From Chitinophagaceae bacterium (GTDB lineage Bacteria > Bacteroidota > Bacteroidia > Cytophagales > Cytophagaceae): a stretch of 42,804 nt of DNA. The notes under the pieces are model-generated. The model was not told the DNA's origin. It saw nothing but the letters and a program-made list of their open reading frames with translations, and ran no database searches. Of the stretch, positions 7,794 to 16,308 are shown piece by piece. The DNA is taken from contig JAQBNS010000139.1 of the NCBI GenBank assembly GCA_028288405.1, forward strand, positions 1 to 42,804, in the 5' to 3' direction. The position numbers were made by a program, and so were the translations under genes. Every line of letters begins with the position of its first letter. The first letter of the stretch is position 1.

Positions 7794-10700
7794 TTATACG
7801 TGAACAGTTTCCGCCTCTTCATGCTTTACTTCTCTGGACATGTAACTATACAAGGCAGGAATAACAAAAAGCGTTAACACCAAAGAAAAGACAATACCAC
7901 CAATGATCACGATCCCCATCGACATGCGACTTTTAGAACCTGCACCCAAAGCCAGTGCAATAGGTAAGGCACCTAATGCGGTATCTAAACTGGTCATCAA
8001 AATAGGTCGTAAACGAGCAACAGCCGCTTCATGAATCGCTTCCGGAATTTTCTTTCCTTGTTCTTTCAGTTGATTCGCAAATTCGACGATCAAAATACCA
8101 TTTTTTGTAACCAATCCTATCAACATGATCAATCCAATTTCACTAAAGATATTCAATGTCTGATTAAAGTACCACAAAGAAATCAATGCACCGGCTAAAG
8201 CGAGCGGAACCGTGAGGATGATAATAACAGGATCAATGAAGCTTTCAAATTGCGCCGCCAATACCAGGTAAATCAATAGAAGCGCGAGGAAGAATGCCAG
8301 TAAAACATTGGACGAGCTTTCTGAAAAATCTCTTGCCGAACCCGTGAGTGCAGTAGAGAACGATTCATCCAGTGTGCGCTCTGCTATACTTTCCATCGCT
8401 TTGATCCCGTCGCCGATTGTTTTGCCGGGAGCCAGCGCTGCACCTACAGTGGCCGATTTATAACGGTTGTAATGATACAATTGAGGAGGACTGCTGAGTT
8501 CTTTTACCGTAACCAAATTATCCATTTGAATCAACTCGCCGTTTATATTTTTTACATACATGGATTTCAAATCCATCGGATCGTTTCTGTCTTTTTTATC
8601 GACCTGACCAATGACCTGGTATTGCTTACCGTTCATGATGAAGTAACTAAAACGCTGACCACTCAATGCCAATTGCAATGTTTGTCCGATGTCAATGGCT
8701 TCTACTCCAAGATTTCTTGCCTTCTCACGATCGATTTCAATTTGTAATTCAGGTTTGTTGAATTTCAGATCGACATCCACTGTTTGAAATGTAGGGTCTT
8801 TACCCGCTTCATCTAAAAACTTAGGAAGAGAGGTTTTTAACTTTTCAAAATTCGGCGCCTGAATCACAAACTGTATAGGTAAACCCCGGGTGCCTCCTAC
8901 TGCAATCGTTTGTTGTTGTATTACTAATGTTTTTGCCACTGGGAAACCTTTCGTCACTTGTGTCAGGTAATCTGCAATTTCTTGCTGAGAACGTTTGCGA
9001 TCTTTAGGCTCTTTTAATGTCAACCTTACAGATCCTGCATTGACAGCACCTGCATTGGTATACCCGGAAGCAGTAATGACCAATGCTACTTGTTTTTCAG
9101 GAATAGAATCATCGATAAAATAAGACAAGTCCAACATAAACTTATCCATGTAATCATAAGAAGTTCCTTCTGGAGCAGTAATGGTAAGGCGCAAGGAACT
9201 TCTATCGTCTAAAGGAGCCAATTCTGACTTCAACAGAGATCCGACAAAAAATATCAATCCCATACAAACTACGATGATCACAAGACCTAATGCTCTTCTT
9301 TTCATGAACTGTTCTAAGTTCTTACTGTAGAAATTATTCATTCCAATAAAGAACGGTTCTGTCAGGTCATAAAATTTACTTTTCTTGTGATCCTTTCTTG
9401 CCAGTTTCGCATTGAGCATGGGAGTTAAACTCAATGAAACAAAAGCAGAGATCAATACCGCACCGGCAATCACTACGCCAAACTCTCTGAACAATCTTCC
9501 CACAAAGCCTTCCAGAAAAATCAAAGGAAGAAATACGGCGGCCAATGTAATAGACGTAGAAATAACAGCGAAATAAATTTCGTTGGATCCTTTGATGGCC
9601 GCCTCTTTAGGAGCCATACCGTCTTCTATTTTCTTATAAATATTTTCCGTTACAACAATACCGTCATCCACTACCAAACCCGTCGCCAATACGATAGCTA
9701 AAAGGGATAAGATATTAATGGAATAACCCATAACGTACATGATAAAGAAAGCACCGATCAATGAAACCGGGATATCAATTAGCGGACGAAGTGCAATCGC
9801 CCAGTCTCTAAAAAACAGGTAAATAATAATCACCACTAATAGAATAGCGATCAGTAAAGTCTCTTCCACTTCTTCTACTGATTGTTTGATGAACTTTGTA
9901 TTGTCCATTCCAATATCGATCTTATAATCTTTCGGAAGATCTTTTTTGATAGACTCCACACGCTTATAAAATTCTTCCGCGATATCCAGGTAATTGGCGC
10001 CAGGTTGCGGAACCAAAGCGACTCCCACCATCGGAATACCCGATTGTCTTAAAATAGTTTCTTCGTTTTCCGCACCCAGTTTAGCATAGCCAACATCTTT
10101 CAGTTTTACCGTTTGATCACCCGAAGTTTTTACAATCATGTTGTTAAAACTTTCTTCATCCGTAAAACGGCCCATTGTTCTCACCGTCAACTCTGTTTGA
10201 TTGCCTACAATTTTACCGGATGGCAATTCTACATTTTCTCTATTCAGTGCATTGTTGATGTCTAAAGGCGTTAGTCCAAAAGAGGCTAATTTTATCGGAT
10301 CCATCCAGATGCGCATGGCATATCGCTTCTGTCCCCAGATCTGCACATTGCTGACACCTGCGATGGTTTGTAAGCGTTCGGCAATTACATTTTCCGCATA
10401 ATCACTGACATCTAAACTGGAGCGTTTAGGACTTTGTATGACTAAAGATAAAATAGCGTCTGAGTTTGCATCGGCTTTAGAAACAACAGGAGGAGCATCT
10501 ATGTCTTGCGGTAACTGGCGGGCAGCTGAGCCTACCTTATCTCTTACATCATTGGCCGCAGCTTCCAAATTGGCATCTAAATTAAACTCCACCGTAATTG
10601 AACTGGACCCTTGATTGCTCGAAGAAGAGATACAGCGTATGCCTTCAATACTGTTCAATACTTTTTCCAGTGGCTCTGTAATCTGAGATTCTATGACATC

Positions 10701-10868
10701 GGCATTGGCGCCGGCATAAGAAGTACGCACCGTAATAATTGGCGGATCAATAGATGGATATTCACGAACACCTAAATATTTATAACCCATCAAGCCGAAG
10801 AGCACGATGATTAAAGACATCACGATGGCTAAAACAGGACGGTTGATGCTTATGGTGGAAAGACTCAT
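7794..10868 (-). CDS. RND efflux pump (AcrB/MexB family)
   Basis: An inner membrane proton/drug antiporter of 1024 residues, the full size for the family. The N-terminus MSLSTISINRPVLAIVMSL forms TM1. The porter region follows, with two large periplasmic loops. The TM4 segment GLVVDDGIVVTENI carries the paired aspartates used in proton relay. The second half repeats the fold (FLALLLIYLVLAAQFESF, then GLVTKNGILIVEFANQ). It works with the adaptor encoded just upstream and the TolC-like channel downstream. The start ATG lies 11 bp after the adaptor stop. The hydrophobic/amphiphilic exporter (HAE-1) type is likely; heavy-metal type motifs are not seen. Confidence 0.95.
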   Translation of the reverse strand: MSLSTISINRPVLAIVMSLIIVLFGLMGYKYLGVREYPSIDPPIITVRTSYAGANADVIESQITEPLEKVLNSIEGIRCISSSSNQGSSSITVEFNLDANLEAAANDVRDKVGSAARQLPQDIDAPPVVSKADANSDAILSLVIQSPKRSSLDVSDYAENVIAERLQTIAGVSNVQIWGQKRYAMRIWMDPIKLASFGLTPLDINNALNRENVELPSGKIVGNQTELTVRTMGRFTDEESFNNMIVKTSGDQTVKLKDVGYAKLGAENEETILRQSGIPMVGVALVPQPGANYLDIAEEFYKRVESIKKDLPKDYKIDIGMDNTKFIKQSVEEVEETLLIAILLVVIIIYLFFRDWAIALRPLIDIPVSLIGAFFIMYVMGYSINILSLLAIVLATGLVVDDGIVVTENIYKKIEDGMAPKEAAIKGSNEIYFAVISTSITLAAVFLPLIFLEGFVGRLFREFGVVIAGAVLISAFVSLSLTPMLNAKLARKDHKKSKFYDLTEPFFIGMNNFYSKNLEQFMKRRALGLVIIVVCMGLIFFVGSLLKSELAPLDDRSSLRLTITAPEGTSYDYMDKFMLDLSYFIDDSIPEKQVALVITASGYTNAGAVNAGSVRLTLKEPKDRKRSQQEIADYLTQVTKGFPVAKTLVIQQQTIAVGGTRGLPIQFVIQAPNFEKLKTSLPKFLDEAGKDPTFQTVDVDLKFNKPELQIEIDREKARNLGVEAIDIGQTLQLALSGQRFSYFIMNGKQYQVIGQVDKKDRNDPMDLKSMYVKNINGELIQMDNLVTVKELSSPPQLYHYNRYKSATVGAALAPGKTIGDGIKAMESIAERTLDESFSTALTGSARDFSESSSNVLLAFFLALLLIYLVLAAQFESFIDPVIIILTVPLALAGALISLWYFNQTLNIFSEIGLIMLIGLVTKNGILIVEFANQLKEQGKKIPEAIHEAAVARLRPILMTSLDTALGALPIALALGAGSKSRMSMGIVIIGGIVFSLVLTLFVIPALYSYMSREVKHEEAETVHV

Positions 10869-10879
10869 GGGCTTAAAGC

Positions 10880-11950
10880 TTATTTCTTGGTGGAACCAAT
10901 GATTTTCACAGGCATTTCATTTTTCATTTGCATAAGACCCGTTGTGATGATCGTATCACCTTCCGCTATTCCTTTCAAGATCACAATCTGTGAATCCGTA
11001 CGCGTACCGGGCGTTACAGCACCAGCTATTGCTTTACCGTTGCGATAAAAGAAAACTTTATATCCTTTCAACTCCGGGATAAGACCTTCTGTAGGAATCA
11101 AAATACTATTAGAACTTTCTTTCGCCATGTTTACTTTTACAAAGGCCCCCGGTAATAATTTATTTTTGTGATCATAACAAAGTGCTCTGATCTTTAAGGT
11201 TCGTGTGGCCAAATCAATTTTTGGTTCTATGGCAAATACTTTTGCTTTGAACACTTCTTGAACTCCTTCTGTAGAAAAGTCAACAGGATCACCTTTTTTC
11301 ACCAACTCTATATATTTTTCAGGAATGGCAAAATCAATCTTCATCGGTGTCAATTGTTGGATAGTGGCGACAATAGAAGCCGGGGTGACATAACTTCCTT
11401 CACTGATGTTCTTCAATCCTATCACTCCGTCGAAGGGAGCCCTGATTTCCGTTTTCATAATTTGCGCATGCAATAACTCACGATCGGACTTAAAACCGCT
11501 TGTTTCATTGACTGCGATATCATAGCCTTCCTGGCTCACACCATTAATATCCAATAACTGCTTTTGCCTCTGCTGTTTTTGTTCTGACAACTGAATCTGC
11601 TGATCCACTTTCGTTAACTGCGCACGCAAATCCGCATCATTGATCTTTACCAGCAGCGTATTCTTCTTAACAAATGCGCCTTCTAAAAAATATATCTTAA
11701 TCACTTTACCTGCTACTTCCGGCATCAAGGAAGCCTCTTCATTGGCCAAAGCAGTTCCTGTGCTGATGATTTGCTCGTTAAACGTCTGTTTCCTGGCAAT
11801 GAAAACATTCACGGGACTGGAAGCCTTACTTCCTCCTTTTTTATTTTCTGCTTTAGAAATATCTTCCGCACTCTTAAAAAATTTCAACTTGATAAACGCC
11901 AATGCACCGACTATAACTAAGAATAGGGCTGCAATTTTAATGATCTTCAT
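10880..11950 (-). CDS. periplasmic adaptor (membrane fusion) subunit of RND efflux
   Basis: A 356-residue HlyD/AcrA-type adaptor bridging the RND pump and the TolC-like channel. It has one N-terminal membrane anchor (KIAALFLVIVGALAFIKL). The lipoyl-like half motifs follow (GTALANEEASLMPEVAGKVIKIYFLEGAFVKKN is the first; TEIRAPFDGVIGLKNISEGSYV the second), separated by a short alpha-hairpin. Beta-barrel and membrane-proximal domains make up the rest. First gene of the three-gene operon; a -7 box at 12011-12018 may drive it. No regulator of the TetR or MarR type is adjacent. Confidence 0.93.
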   Translation of the reverse strand: MKIIKIAALFLVIVGALAFIKLKFFKSAEDISKAENKKGGSKASSPVNVFIARKQTFNEQIISTGTALANEEASLMPEVAGKVIKIYFLEGAFVKKNTLLVKINDADLRAQLTKVDQQIQLSEQKQQRQKQLLDINGVSQEGYDIAVNETSGFKSDRELLHAQIMKTEIRAPFDGVIGLKNISEGSYVTPASIVATIQQLTPMKIDFAIPEKYIELVKKGDPVDFSTEGVQEVFKAKVFAIEPKIDLATRTLKIRALCYDHKNKLLPGAFVKVNMAKESSNSILIPTEGLIPELKGYKVFFYRNGKAIAGAVTPGTRTDSQIVILKGIAEGDTIITTGLMQMKNEMPVKIIGSTKK

Positions 11951-12010
11951 AGGCTATATTAGGTATGATGTTGTGACAGTTTTATCGTCTTATCCATTCG
12001 TTTTTATCTA

Positions 12011-12018
12011 CAAATATA
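12011..12018 (-). promoter_or_regulatory. -7 box of the RND efflux operon
   Basis: TATATTTG on the minus strand matches TAnnTTTG. It lies about 60 nt upstream of the adaptor ATG. The -33 position has no recognisable TTG. Confidence 0.45.
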
Positions 12019-12178
12019 AACGAGACATCGGTAAATTGATAAAATCCCACGAACGGAACTTCCTAAAAAAAAAGTCCTAAAAAAAGCAGAATAGAAGAAT
12101 AGCGGAAATTCATAGAAGAACAGGACACATTCACCTTGAAGTTCAATAAACAGCCCCAAAGCAGGCTTAAATAAAAAA

Positions 12179-12204
12179 TCCCGACCCGGTTACCCGGGTC
12201 GGGA
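12179..12204 (-). terminator. orphan intrinsic terminator
   Basis: An 11-bp GC-rich stem TCCCGACCCGG (12179-12189) pairs perfectly with CCGGGTCGGGA (12194-12204) around TTAC. On the minus strand it is followed by TTTTTTATTT. No minus-strand gene ends here: the next gene to the right is the plus-strand sigma factor. The rest of the gap 11951-12500 shows no coding pattern. Confidence 0.7.
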
Positions 12205-12320
12205 GAGACAAAAAAAATATTAAAAAATACGAGACTTGAAAAGCGTTTTACAACTGGTTAAACTTTAAGCGCGGCCAAGGCATTAAAAAAATAACATGCA
12301 CTACTTAACCATAACCGTCT

Positions 12321-12342
12321 TCATTCAAAAAGTATGTAAAAG
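12321..12342. promoter_or_regulatory. motif shared with the amt upstream region
   Basis: TCATTCAAAAAGTA (12321-12334) is identical to 30795-30808 upstream of amt. The extended form TTCAAAAAGTATGTAAAA differs by one base from 30831-30848. It lies about 160 bp before the ECF sigma start. It could be an operator; this is inference. Confidence 0.4.
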
Positions 12343-12500
12343 CATTTTCATCTAGAAGACTTCAATTTTTGGGATTGTGCTTCCCTACTTTGAATTATTT
12401 TTTAAAAAAAATGGCTTATCATCGATAAATCATTAATTTGCAATAGGTTTCGGATGGGCTTTTTTATTCCGAAAGAATAATCTTATCTCTCTAGAAGAGC

Positions 12501-13046
12501 ATGACTCTTACGGACGACTTGGTTAAAAAGTGTATTAACAATGAACCAGCTGCACAAAAAGAATTGTACAAGCAACTGGGAGGTAAGCTTTTTGCCATTT
12601 GTTTGCGTTATACCAAGAATCGGGCGGAAGCGGAAGACTGGCTTCAGGAGTCTTTCATAAAGATATTCACCAACCTTAAATCATTCAAATTTGAAGGTTC
12701 TTTTGAAGGTTGGGCCAAACGGATCACTGTCAATCACATTTTGTCTGACATTAAAAAACAGAAGAAATTGAAATTTACAGATGAACTGGAAGAAAACACC
12801 TTAATGGTAGAGGAGGAAGCACACAGTAACATAACTAAGGATGAATTAATCCGTTTTATTAATTTGTTGCCCGAGGGTAAGAAAGTAATATTCAACTTGT
12901 ATGTTATTGAAGGCTATTCTCATAAAGAGATTGCAGAAACACTAAACATAAATGAAGGAACCTCCAGAGGTCAGCTCGCCAAGGCGAGAGAGCAACTGGT
13001 AGAAATCCACAAAAAGCACAATAGGATCAATGAGCGAATATCCTGA
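12501..13046 (+). CDS. ECF-type RNA polymerase sigma factor
   Basis: A 181-residue group IV sigma factor. Region 2 spans about residues 10-80, with RYTKNRAEAEDWLQESFIKIF (core binding, -10 recognition) and FEGWAKRITVNHILSD. Region 4 spans about 125-175, with LLPEGKKVIFNLYVIEGYSHKEIAETL and a helix-turn-helix ending GTSRGQLAKAREQL for -35 contact. There is no region 3. The stop codon overlaps the next gene by 17 bp, so the two are translated together and the partner is likely its regulator. The target genes are unknown. Confidence 0.93.
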   Translation: MTLTDDLVKKCINNEPAAQKELYKQLGGKLFAICLRYTKNRAEAEDWLQESFIKIFTNLKSFKFEGSFEGWAKRITVNHILSDIKKQKKLKFTDELEENTLMVEEEAHSNITKDELIRFINLLPEGKKVIFNLYVIEGYSHKEIAETLNINEGTSRGQLAKAREQLVEIHKKHNRINERIS

Positions 13047-13659
13047 ACATATTGACCAAATAGACGACTTCTATAGAAGTCAGCTGGCCGATCATGAGAT
13101 CGATCCGCCTGAAGGCCTATGGGGTAAAATCAGTCTTGGTGCTCTTGAAACTCAAAGTCCGGAAGTAAAAGCTGGTGCTGTCCGTTTTACCAACACGCAA
13201 AAATATTTAGGAGTAATTGCCGGTGCCATCATTCTTATAAGCGGTACCTTCTATTTTTATAATCGTAAGCAAGAAATACCTGCTTCTCATCAAGACCGTA
13301 TCCCAGCTATCGAACAACCGGTAGACCATCAAAATACAATCTCTGCTCCTGATACGGAAGGCACACCTTCCAAAGTCGGTTCTCCTTCTAACTCTTCGAA
13401 AGGAAAGACCAATACTCCGGCTTCCGTTTCTACAAATGGAGAATCTGTGAGTGATCCCAGAACGATAGAAAATCCATCCACCGAATCTAAAACAGAGCAA
13501 CCGGTCGTAGTTCCCGTGATACCGGAAGAGCAAAAGCTGGATAGCGTAGCAGAAATAAAAACAACGCAAAAAGCGCCAAAGGAAAAAGTGAAGTTCAAGG
13601 ATAAGTATAAAAAAGAATACCAGGATAGTACCCGTAAGATCTTTGTGCCGGGGAAATAA
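13030..13659 (+). CDS. single-pass membrane protein, putative anti-sigma factor
   Basis: A 209-residue protein coupled to the ECF sigma gene by a 17-bp overlap. Residues 1-57 are cytoplasmic and acidic, with the motif DPPEGLWGKI. One transmembrane helix lies at 59-77 (YLGVIAGAIILISGTFYFY). The outer part is low-complexity, rich in Pro, Ser, Thr and Glu, and ends in a strongly basic stretch (KEKVKFKDKYKKEYQDS). Position and topology suggest an anti-sigma factor, but the zinc-binding HxxxCxxC signature of classic anti-sigmas is missing. The DxPPxxLWxxI start is seen in many Bacteroidota proteins encoded after ECF sigma genes; this is from memory and unverified. Confidence 0.8.
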   Translation: MSEYPEHIDQIDDFYRSQLADHEIDPPEGLWGKISLGALETQSPEVKAGAVRFTNTQKYLGVIAGAIILISGTFYFYNRKQEIPASHQDRIPAIEQPVDHQNTISAPDTEGTPSKVGSPSNSSKGKTNTPASVSTNGESVSDPRTIENPSTESKTEQPVVVPVIPEEQKLDSVAEIKTTQKAPKEKVKFKDKYKKEYQDSTRKIFVPGK

Positions 13660-13690
13660 AATAGGTTAAGCTTATTGGCTAATTATAGAC

Positions 13691-13701
13691 TTATTAGACC
13701 T
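13691..13701. repeat. left half of an 11-bp inverted repeat flanking the structured element
   Basis: TTATTAGACCT here and AGGTCTAATAA at 14074-14084 are perfect reverse complements, enclosing the structured element. They may be parts of a terminator for the two convergent genes that was split by an insertion; this is inference. Confidence 0.55.
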
Positions 13702-13740
13702 GAAAAATTACAAGAAGTTTGGTTATTAGTAAGAGGAGTT

Positions 13741-13995
13741 GGGCGTTACCGCCAATCTACCTTGAAAGGTTTTATCAATCTTTGCAGTGGCGGTCGGGCT
13801 CTCACTCCAAGTCCGTCCCTCGCACAAGCCCCACGCACTTCGGGCTTTCCGCTCGATCCCTAACGCAAATCCAAAATATTAGATGAATAAAGCGACGAAC
13901 CGCATTAGGGATTGAGCCATTGTCTGAGCTCTTCCCGCTTTTTCAGCGGGAAAGCGAGTGGCGAAAGCCCGGCCCGACGAAGGAGGGAAATGCCC
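13741..13995. ncRNA. highly structured intergenic element (candidate dispersed RNA or DNA element)
   Basis: The gap 13660-14098 has no convincing gene. Its core folds almost end to end. The closing stem is 13741-13747 with 13989-13995. ACCGCCA/TGGCGGT pairs 13748-13754 with 13788-13794. GTCGGGC (13793-13799) pairs with GCCCGAC (13972-13978). CACTC (13803-13807) pairs with GAGTG (13956-13960). AAGCCC/GGGCTT pairs 13826-13831 with 13842-13847. A 16-position stem pairs 13851-13866 with 13902-13917 (one mismatch, one G-U). TTCCCGCT/AGCGGGAA pairs 13932-13939 with 13945-13952. It is visibly richer in G and C than its flanks. From memory, very similar stretches occur between genes in other Bacteroidota; I cannot confirm this here. 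Which strand is active is unknown. Confidence 0.65.
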
Positions 13996-14073
13996 AAACT
14001 AAAACAGTTATTCATAACAACAAACTCTTCCATTTATTATAAATACATCCCCTAGTAATCAACTATTTCATTA

Positions 14074-14084
14074 AGGTCTAATAA
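14074..14084. repeat. right half of the flanking 11-bp inverted repeat
   Basis: AGGTCTAATAA, the perfect reverse complement of 13691-13701, lies 15 bp before the stop codon of the PD40 gene. Confidence 0.55.
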
Positions 14085-14098
14085 ATACTTAGTCACCC

Positions 14099-15361
14099 TT
14101 ATTGCTTCTTTTTAATCATATAAATATCTTCCTCCCCTTTTCCTCCTTCTCTATTGGAAGAAAAATAACCCAGATTTTTTTCCTTATTCCAATACATGGA
14201 AATATCATCTAATGCTGAATTTATAGGTGCGCCCGGATTGGTAACGAATTCATAATCCCCGTCTTCATTTTCTGTAGCGCTATACATATCATAGCCACCC
14301 ATTCCTTCAGGTCTATTGGAAGAAAAATAAAGTGTCCCATCCGAATGGTAAAAAGGATACATTTCATTGTATGGAGAATTAACATGAGGGCCCAGGTTAA
14401 TAGGATTGGTCCATTTGTGATCGATACTGAAACAAACATAAATATCCGTTCCTCCATATCCTCCTTCCATATCTGACACAAAGAAAAACAATTCTTCATT
14501 TCCTTCCACTGCAGGATGTCCATACGACCGGGTCGTATCATTAAAGACAAACGTTTGCCAATCTGTCCAGTTGTTGTTTTGCCAGGAAGCACTGTACATT
14601 TTTAAAGCATTCTTAGAACCCGGATCATTGCTATACGGTTTATCAATGCTTCTTGTAAAAAATACTGTTTTGTAATCAGCGGTAAACGAGGCGCAACATT
14701 CGTGGTGTATCGTATTGATACGCGTGGAAAAATTGCTGACATGATCAGGATATAAACTATCTTTCCCTTCTGCATATAAAAGGTTATATAATGGAAGGGC
14801 TGTATTACTTGATTTTTTCTTAATCATTGTTTCTTCTCTATTGGAAGAAAACACCAAGCCTTTCTTGTAAACCACCGGAGCAATGTCTGAATGAATGGAA
14901 TTTATTTTCGACATATTCTCCACTTCATATAGTGATTCTTGTGATGAAATCAAAAAAGAATCACAAGCCATTATACATTGTGTTCTATGGTAACAAGTAG
15001 CAGATAGCTGTTCATATTCTGCTTTCGCTTCCGCATATTTTTCTTGTTTTTTCAGCACATCCGCATACCGTATAATCAGCGAATCATTTATTTTATTCTT
15101 TTGCTTTGCAAAATAGGAGGCATAAACATTTTCTGCCTTTTCATACTGTCCGACTTTACGGTAACAGTCGGCAAGCTTCAATTCACAAGCAGAAGACTTC
15201 TTACTTCTTAAGTATTTTTCATACTCAGGAATTGCTTTGGCATAATAACGCACTTCAAAATAGGCATTTCCTCTTTCTAAATGTTTTGATGTTTTCTGCG
15301 CAAAAACCTGCGACGAAAAACTCGCCATCATTGCCATCAAAAATAATATACCGTTCTTCAT
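14099..15361 (-). CDS. TPR and PD40 beta-propeller protein, no OmpA domain
   Basis: A 420-residue exported protein. A signal peptide (MKNGILFLMAMMASFSSQVFAQ) is followed by TPR-type helices (about 25-120). Then comes a propeller built of PD40 repeats with the signature SSNRxxGxGGxDIY: GGYGGTDIYVC, SSNRPEGMGGYDMYSA, SSNREGGKGEEDIYMI. It resembles the proteins at 39697 and 41714 but stops after the propeller, so the OmpA peptidoglycan-binding domain is absent. ATG at 15361 is used (the ATG overlaps the TGA of the PorP/SprF gene by one base); a TTG one codon upstream is unlikely. Third gene of a T9SS-type cassette; probably periplasmic or surface-linked. Confidence 0.87.
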   Translation of the reverse strand: MKNGILFLMAMMASFSSQVFAQKTSKHLERGNAYFEVRYYAKAIPEYEKYLRSKKSSACELKLADCYRKVGQYEKAENVYASYFAKQKNKINDSLIIRYADVLKKQEKYAEAKAEYEQLSATCYHRTQCIMACDSFLISSQESLYEVENMSKINSIHSDIAPVVYKKGLVFSSNREETMIKKKSSNTALPLYNLLYAEGKDSLYPDHVSNFSTRINTIHHECCASFTADYKTVFFTRSIDKPYSNDPGSKNALKMYSASWQNNNWTDWQTFVFNDTTRSYGHPAVEGNEELFFFVSDMEGGYGGTDIYVCFSIDHKWTNPINLGPHVNSPYNEMYPFYHSDGTLYFSSNRPEGMGGYDMYSATENEDGDYEFVTNPGAPINSALDDISMYWNKEKNLGYFSSNREGGKGEEDIYMIKKKQ

Positions 15362-16308
15362 CAATCAAAAAACAATGGTGAAACCGTAACTTTTCTTTTT
15401 AAGATTCGATCAACTTTTTCTGAAGGGATGAACTTCAGTGTAAGAATCAATTCGTGTGTATTTCCAATATAGTTATTCAGTTTATTGAAGGATTGATCAT
15501 AGGAATAAGACAACATATACTTATTGGATGTGGTACCCAACACCTTGTCGACATTCAACGTAGCCACAAAAGACGCAACAGAAGCCGTACCATAACCAAC
15601 TCCAACGGAAAACAAATCATCGTAATTAACAGGAACAAGAAGAACTGCATATTGATTAAAATCACCGTTATATTCTACATGTAATGCAGGGATTAATGTC
15701 CAGCGTTCCGTTATTTTTTTGGAGCCTCCTGCTATAAAATGGTAATAGTTTTTAAGCCGGGCATTTGTTTCCAAATAAATACCTGCCGAGCGAACAAAAG
15801 ACAAACCGGTATAAAAGTTTTTCTGCTTGTAAAAAAAACCTCCACCCACTTCAGGTAACAACTGATTGTTATTCGTTAACAGTACGTCATTCTGATCCTT
15901 TACCAACAAGCCATTCAAATTTTCTTTTCTTTGCAACATACCTAAACGTATACCAAAAGAAAGCCTGCCATTTTTAAAATTGATTTTATAGGAAGCATTT
16001 GCATTCACATATAAAGACTGAATAGTTGCGGTTTCTTCTTTTAAAAGATTAATACCGGCACCCAACCTTTCGTAGCTAAAAGGAATATGGCCACTGATGC
16101 CCTGCATGCTGGGAGAACCGGAATTGTTGAGCCACTGTGTTTTATTGAATAGAGAAACATTGATATGATCTTCCGTACCCACGTAAGCGGGATTGAAGAG
16201 CTGAATAGCATATTGAAAAGACGTGACAGACAATTGAGTCTGCGCTTCACATAAAAAAGGCAGTAAGCTTAAAAGAAAAGTCAGCGCAGGATAAATCTTT
16301 GTCTTCAT
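15361..16308 (-). CDS. PorP/SprF family type IX secretion membrane protein
   Basis: A 315-residue outer membrane beta-barrel. A signal peptide (to CEAQ, about residue 22) is followed by the family opening SVTSFQYAIQLFNPAYVGTED, in which NPAYVG is the hallmark, and by amphipathic strands to the end (MLSYSYDQSFN, NYIGNTHELILTLKF). PorP/SprF proteins partner with cargo carrying a CHU_C (type B) sorting domain, and such a cargo gene lies directly upstream with a 4-bp ATGA overlap. The downstream PD40 gene overlaps by 1 bp. The three are surely one transcription unit. Confidence 0.93.
   Translation of the reverse strand: MKTKIYPALTFLLSLLPFLCEAQTQLSVTSFQYAIQLFNPAYVGTEDHINVSLFNKTQWLNNSGSPSMQGISGHIPFSYERLGAGINLLKEETATIQSLYVNANASYKINFKNGRLSFGIRLGMLQRKENLNGLLVKDQNDVLLTNNNQLLPEVGGGFFYKQKNFYTGLSFVRSAGIYLETNARLKNYYHFIAGGSKKITERWTLIPALHVEYNGDFNQYAVLLVPVNYDDLFSVGVGYGTASVASFVATLNVDKVLGTTSNKYMLSYSYDQSFNKLNNYIGNTHELILTLKFIPSEKVDRILKRKVTVSPLFFD

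Noticed and set aside
11640..12080. 146-residue plus-strand frame
   Set aside because: It is mostly antisense to the adaptor gene, with a low-complexity lysine end; taken as a shadow.
13675..13863. 62-residue frame in the 13.7-kb gap
   Set aside because: It reads through the stems of the structured element; its composition follows base pairing, not protein constraint.
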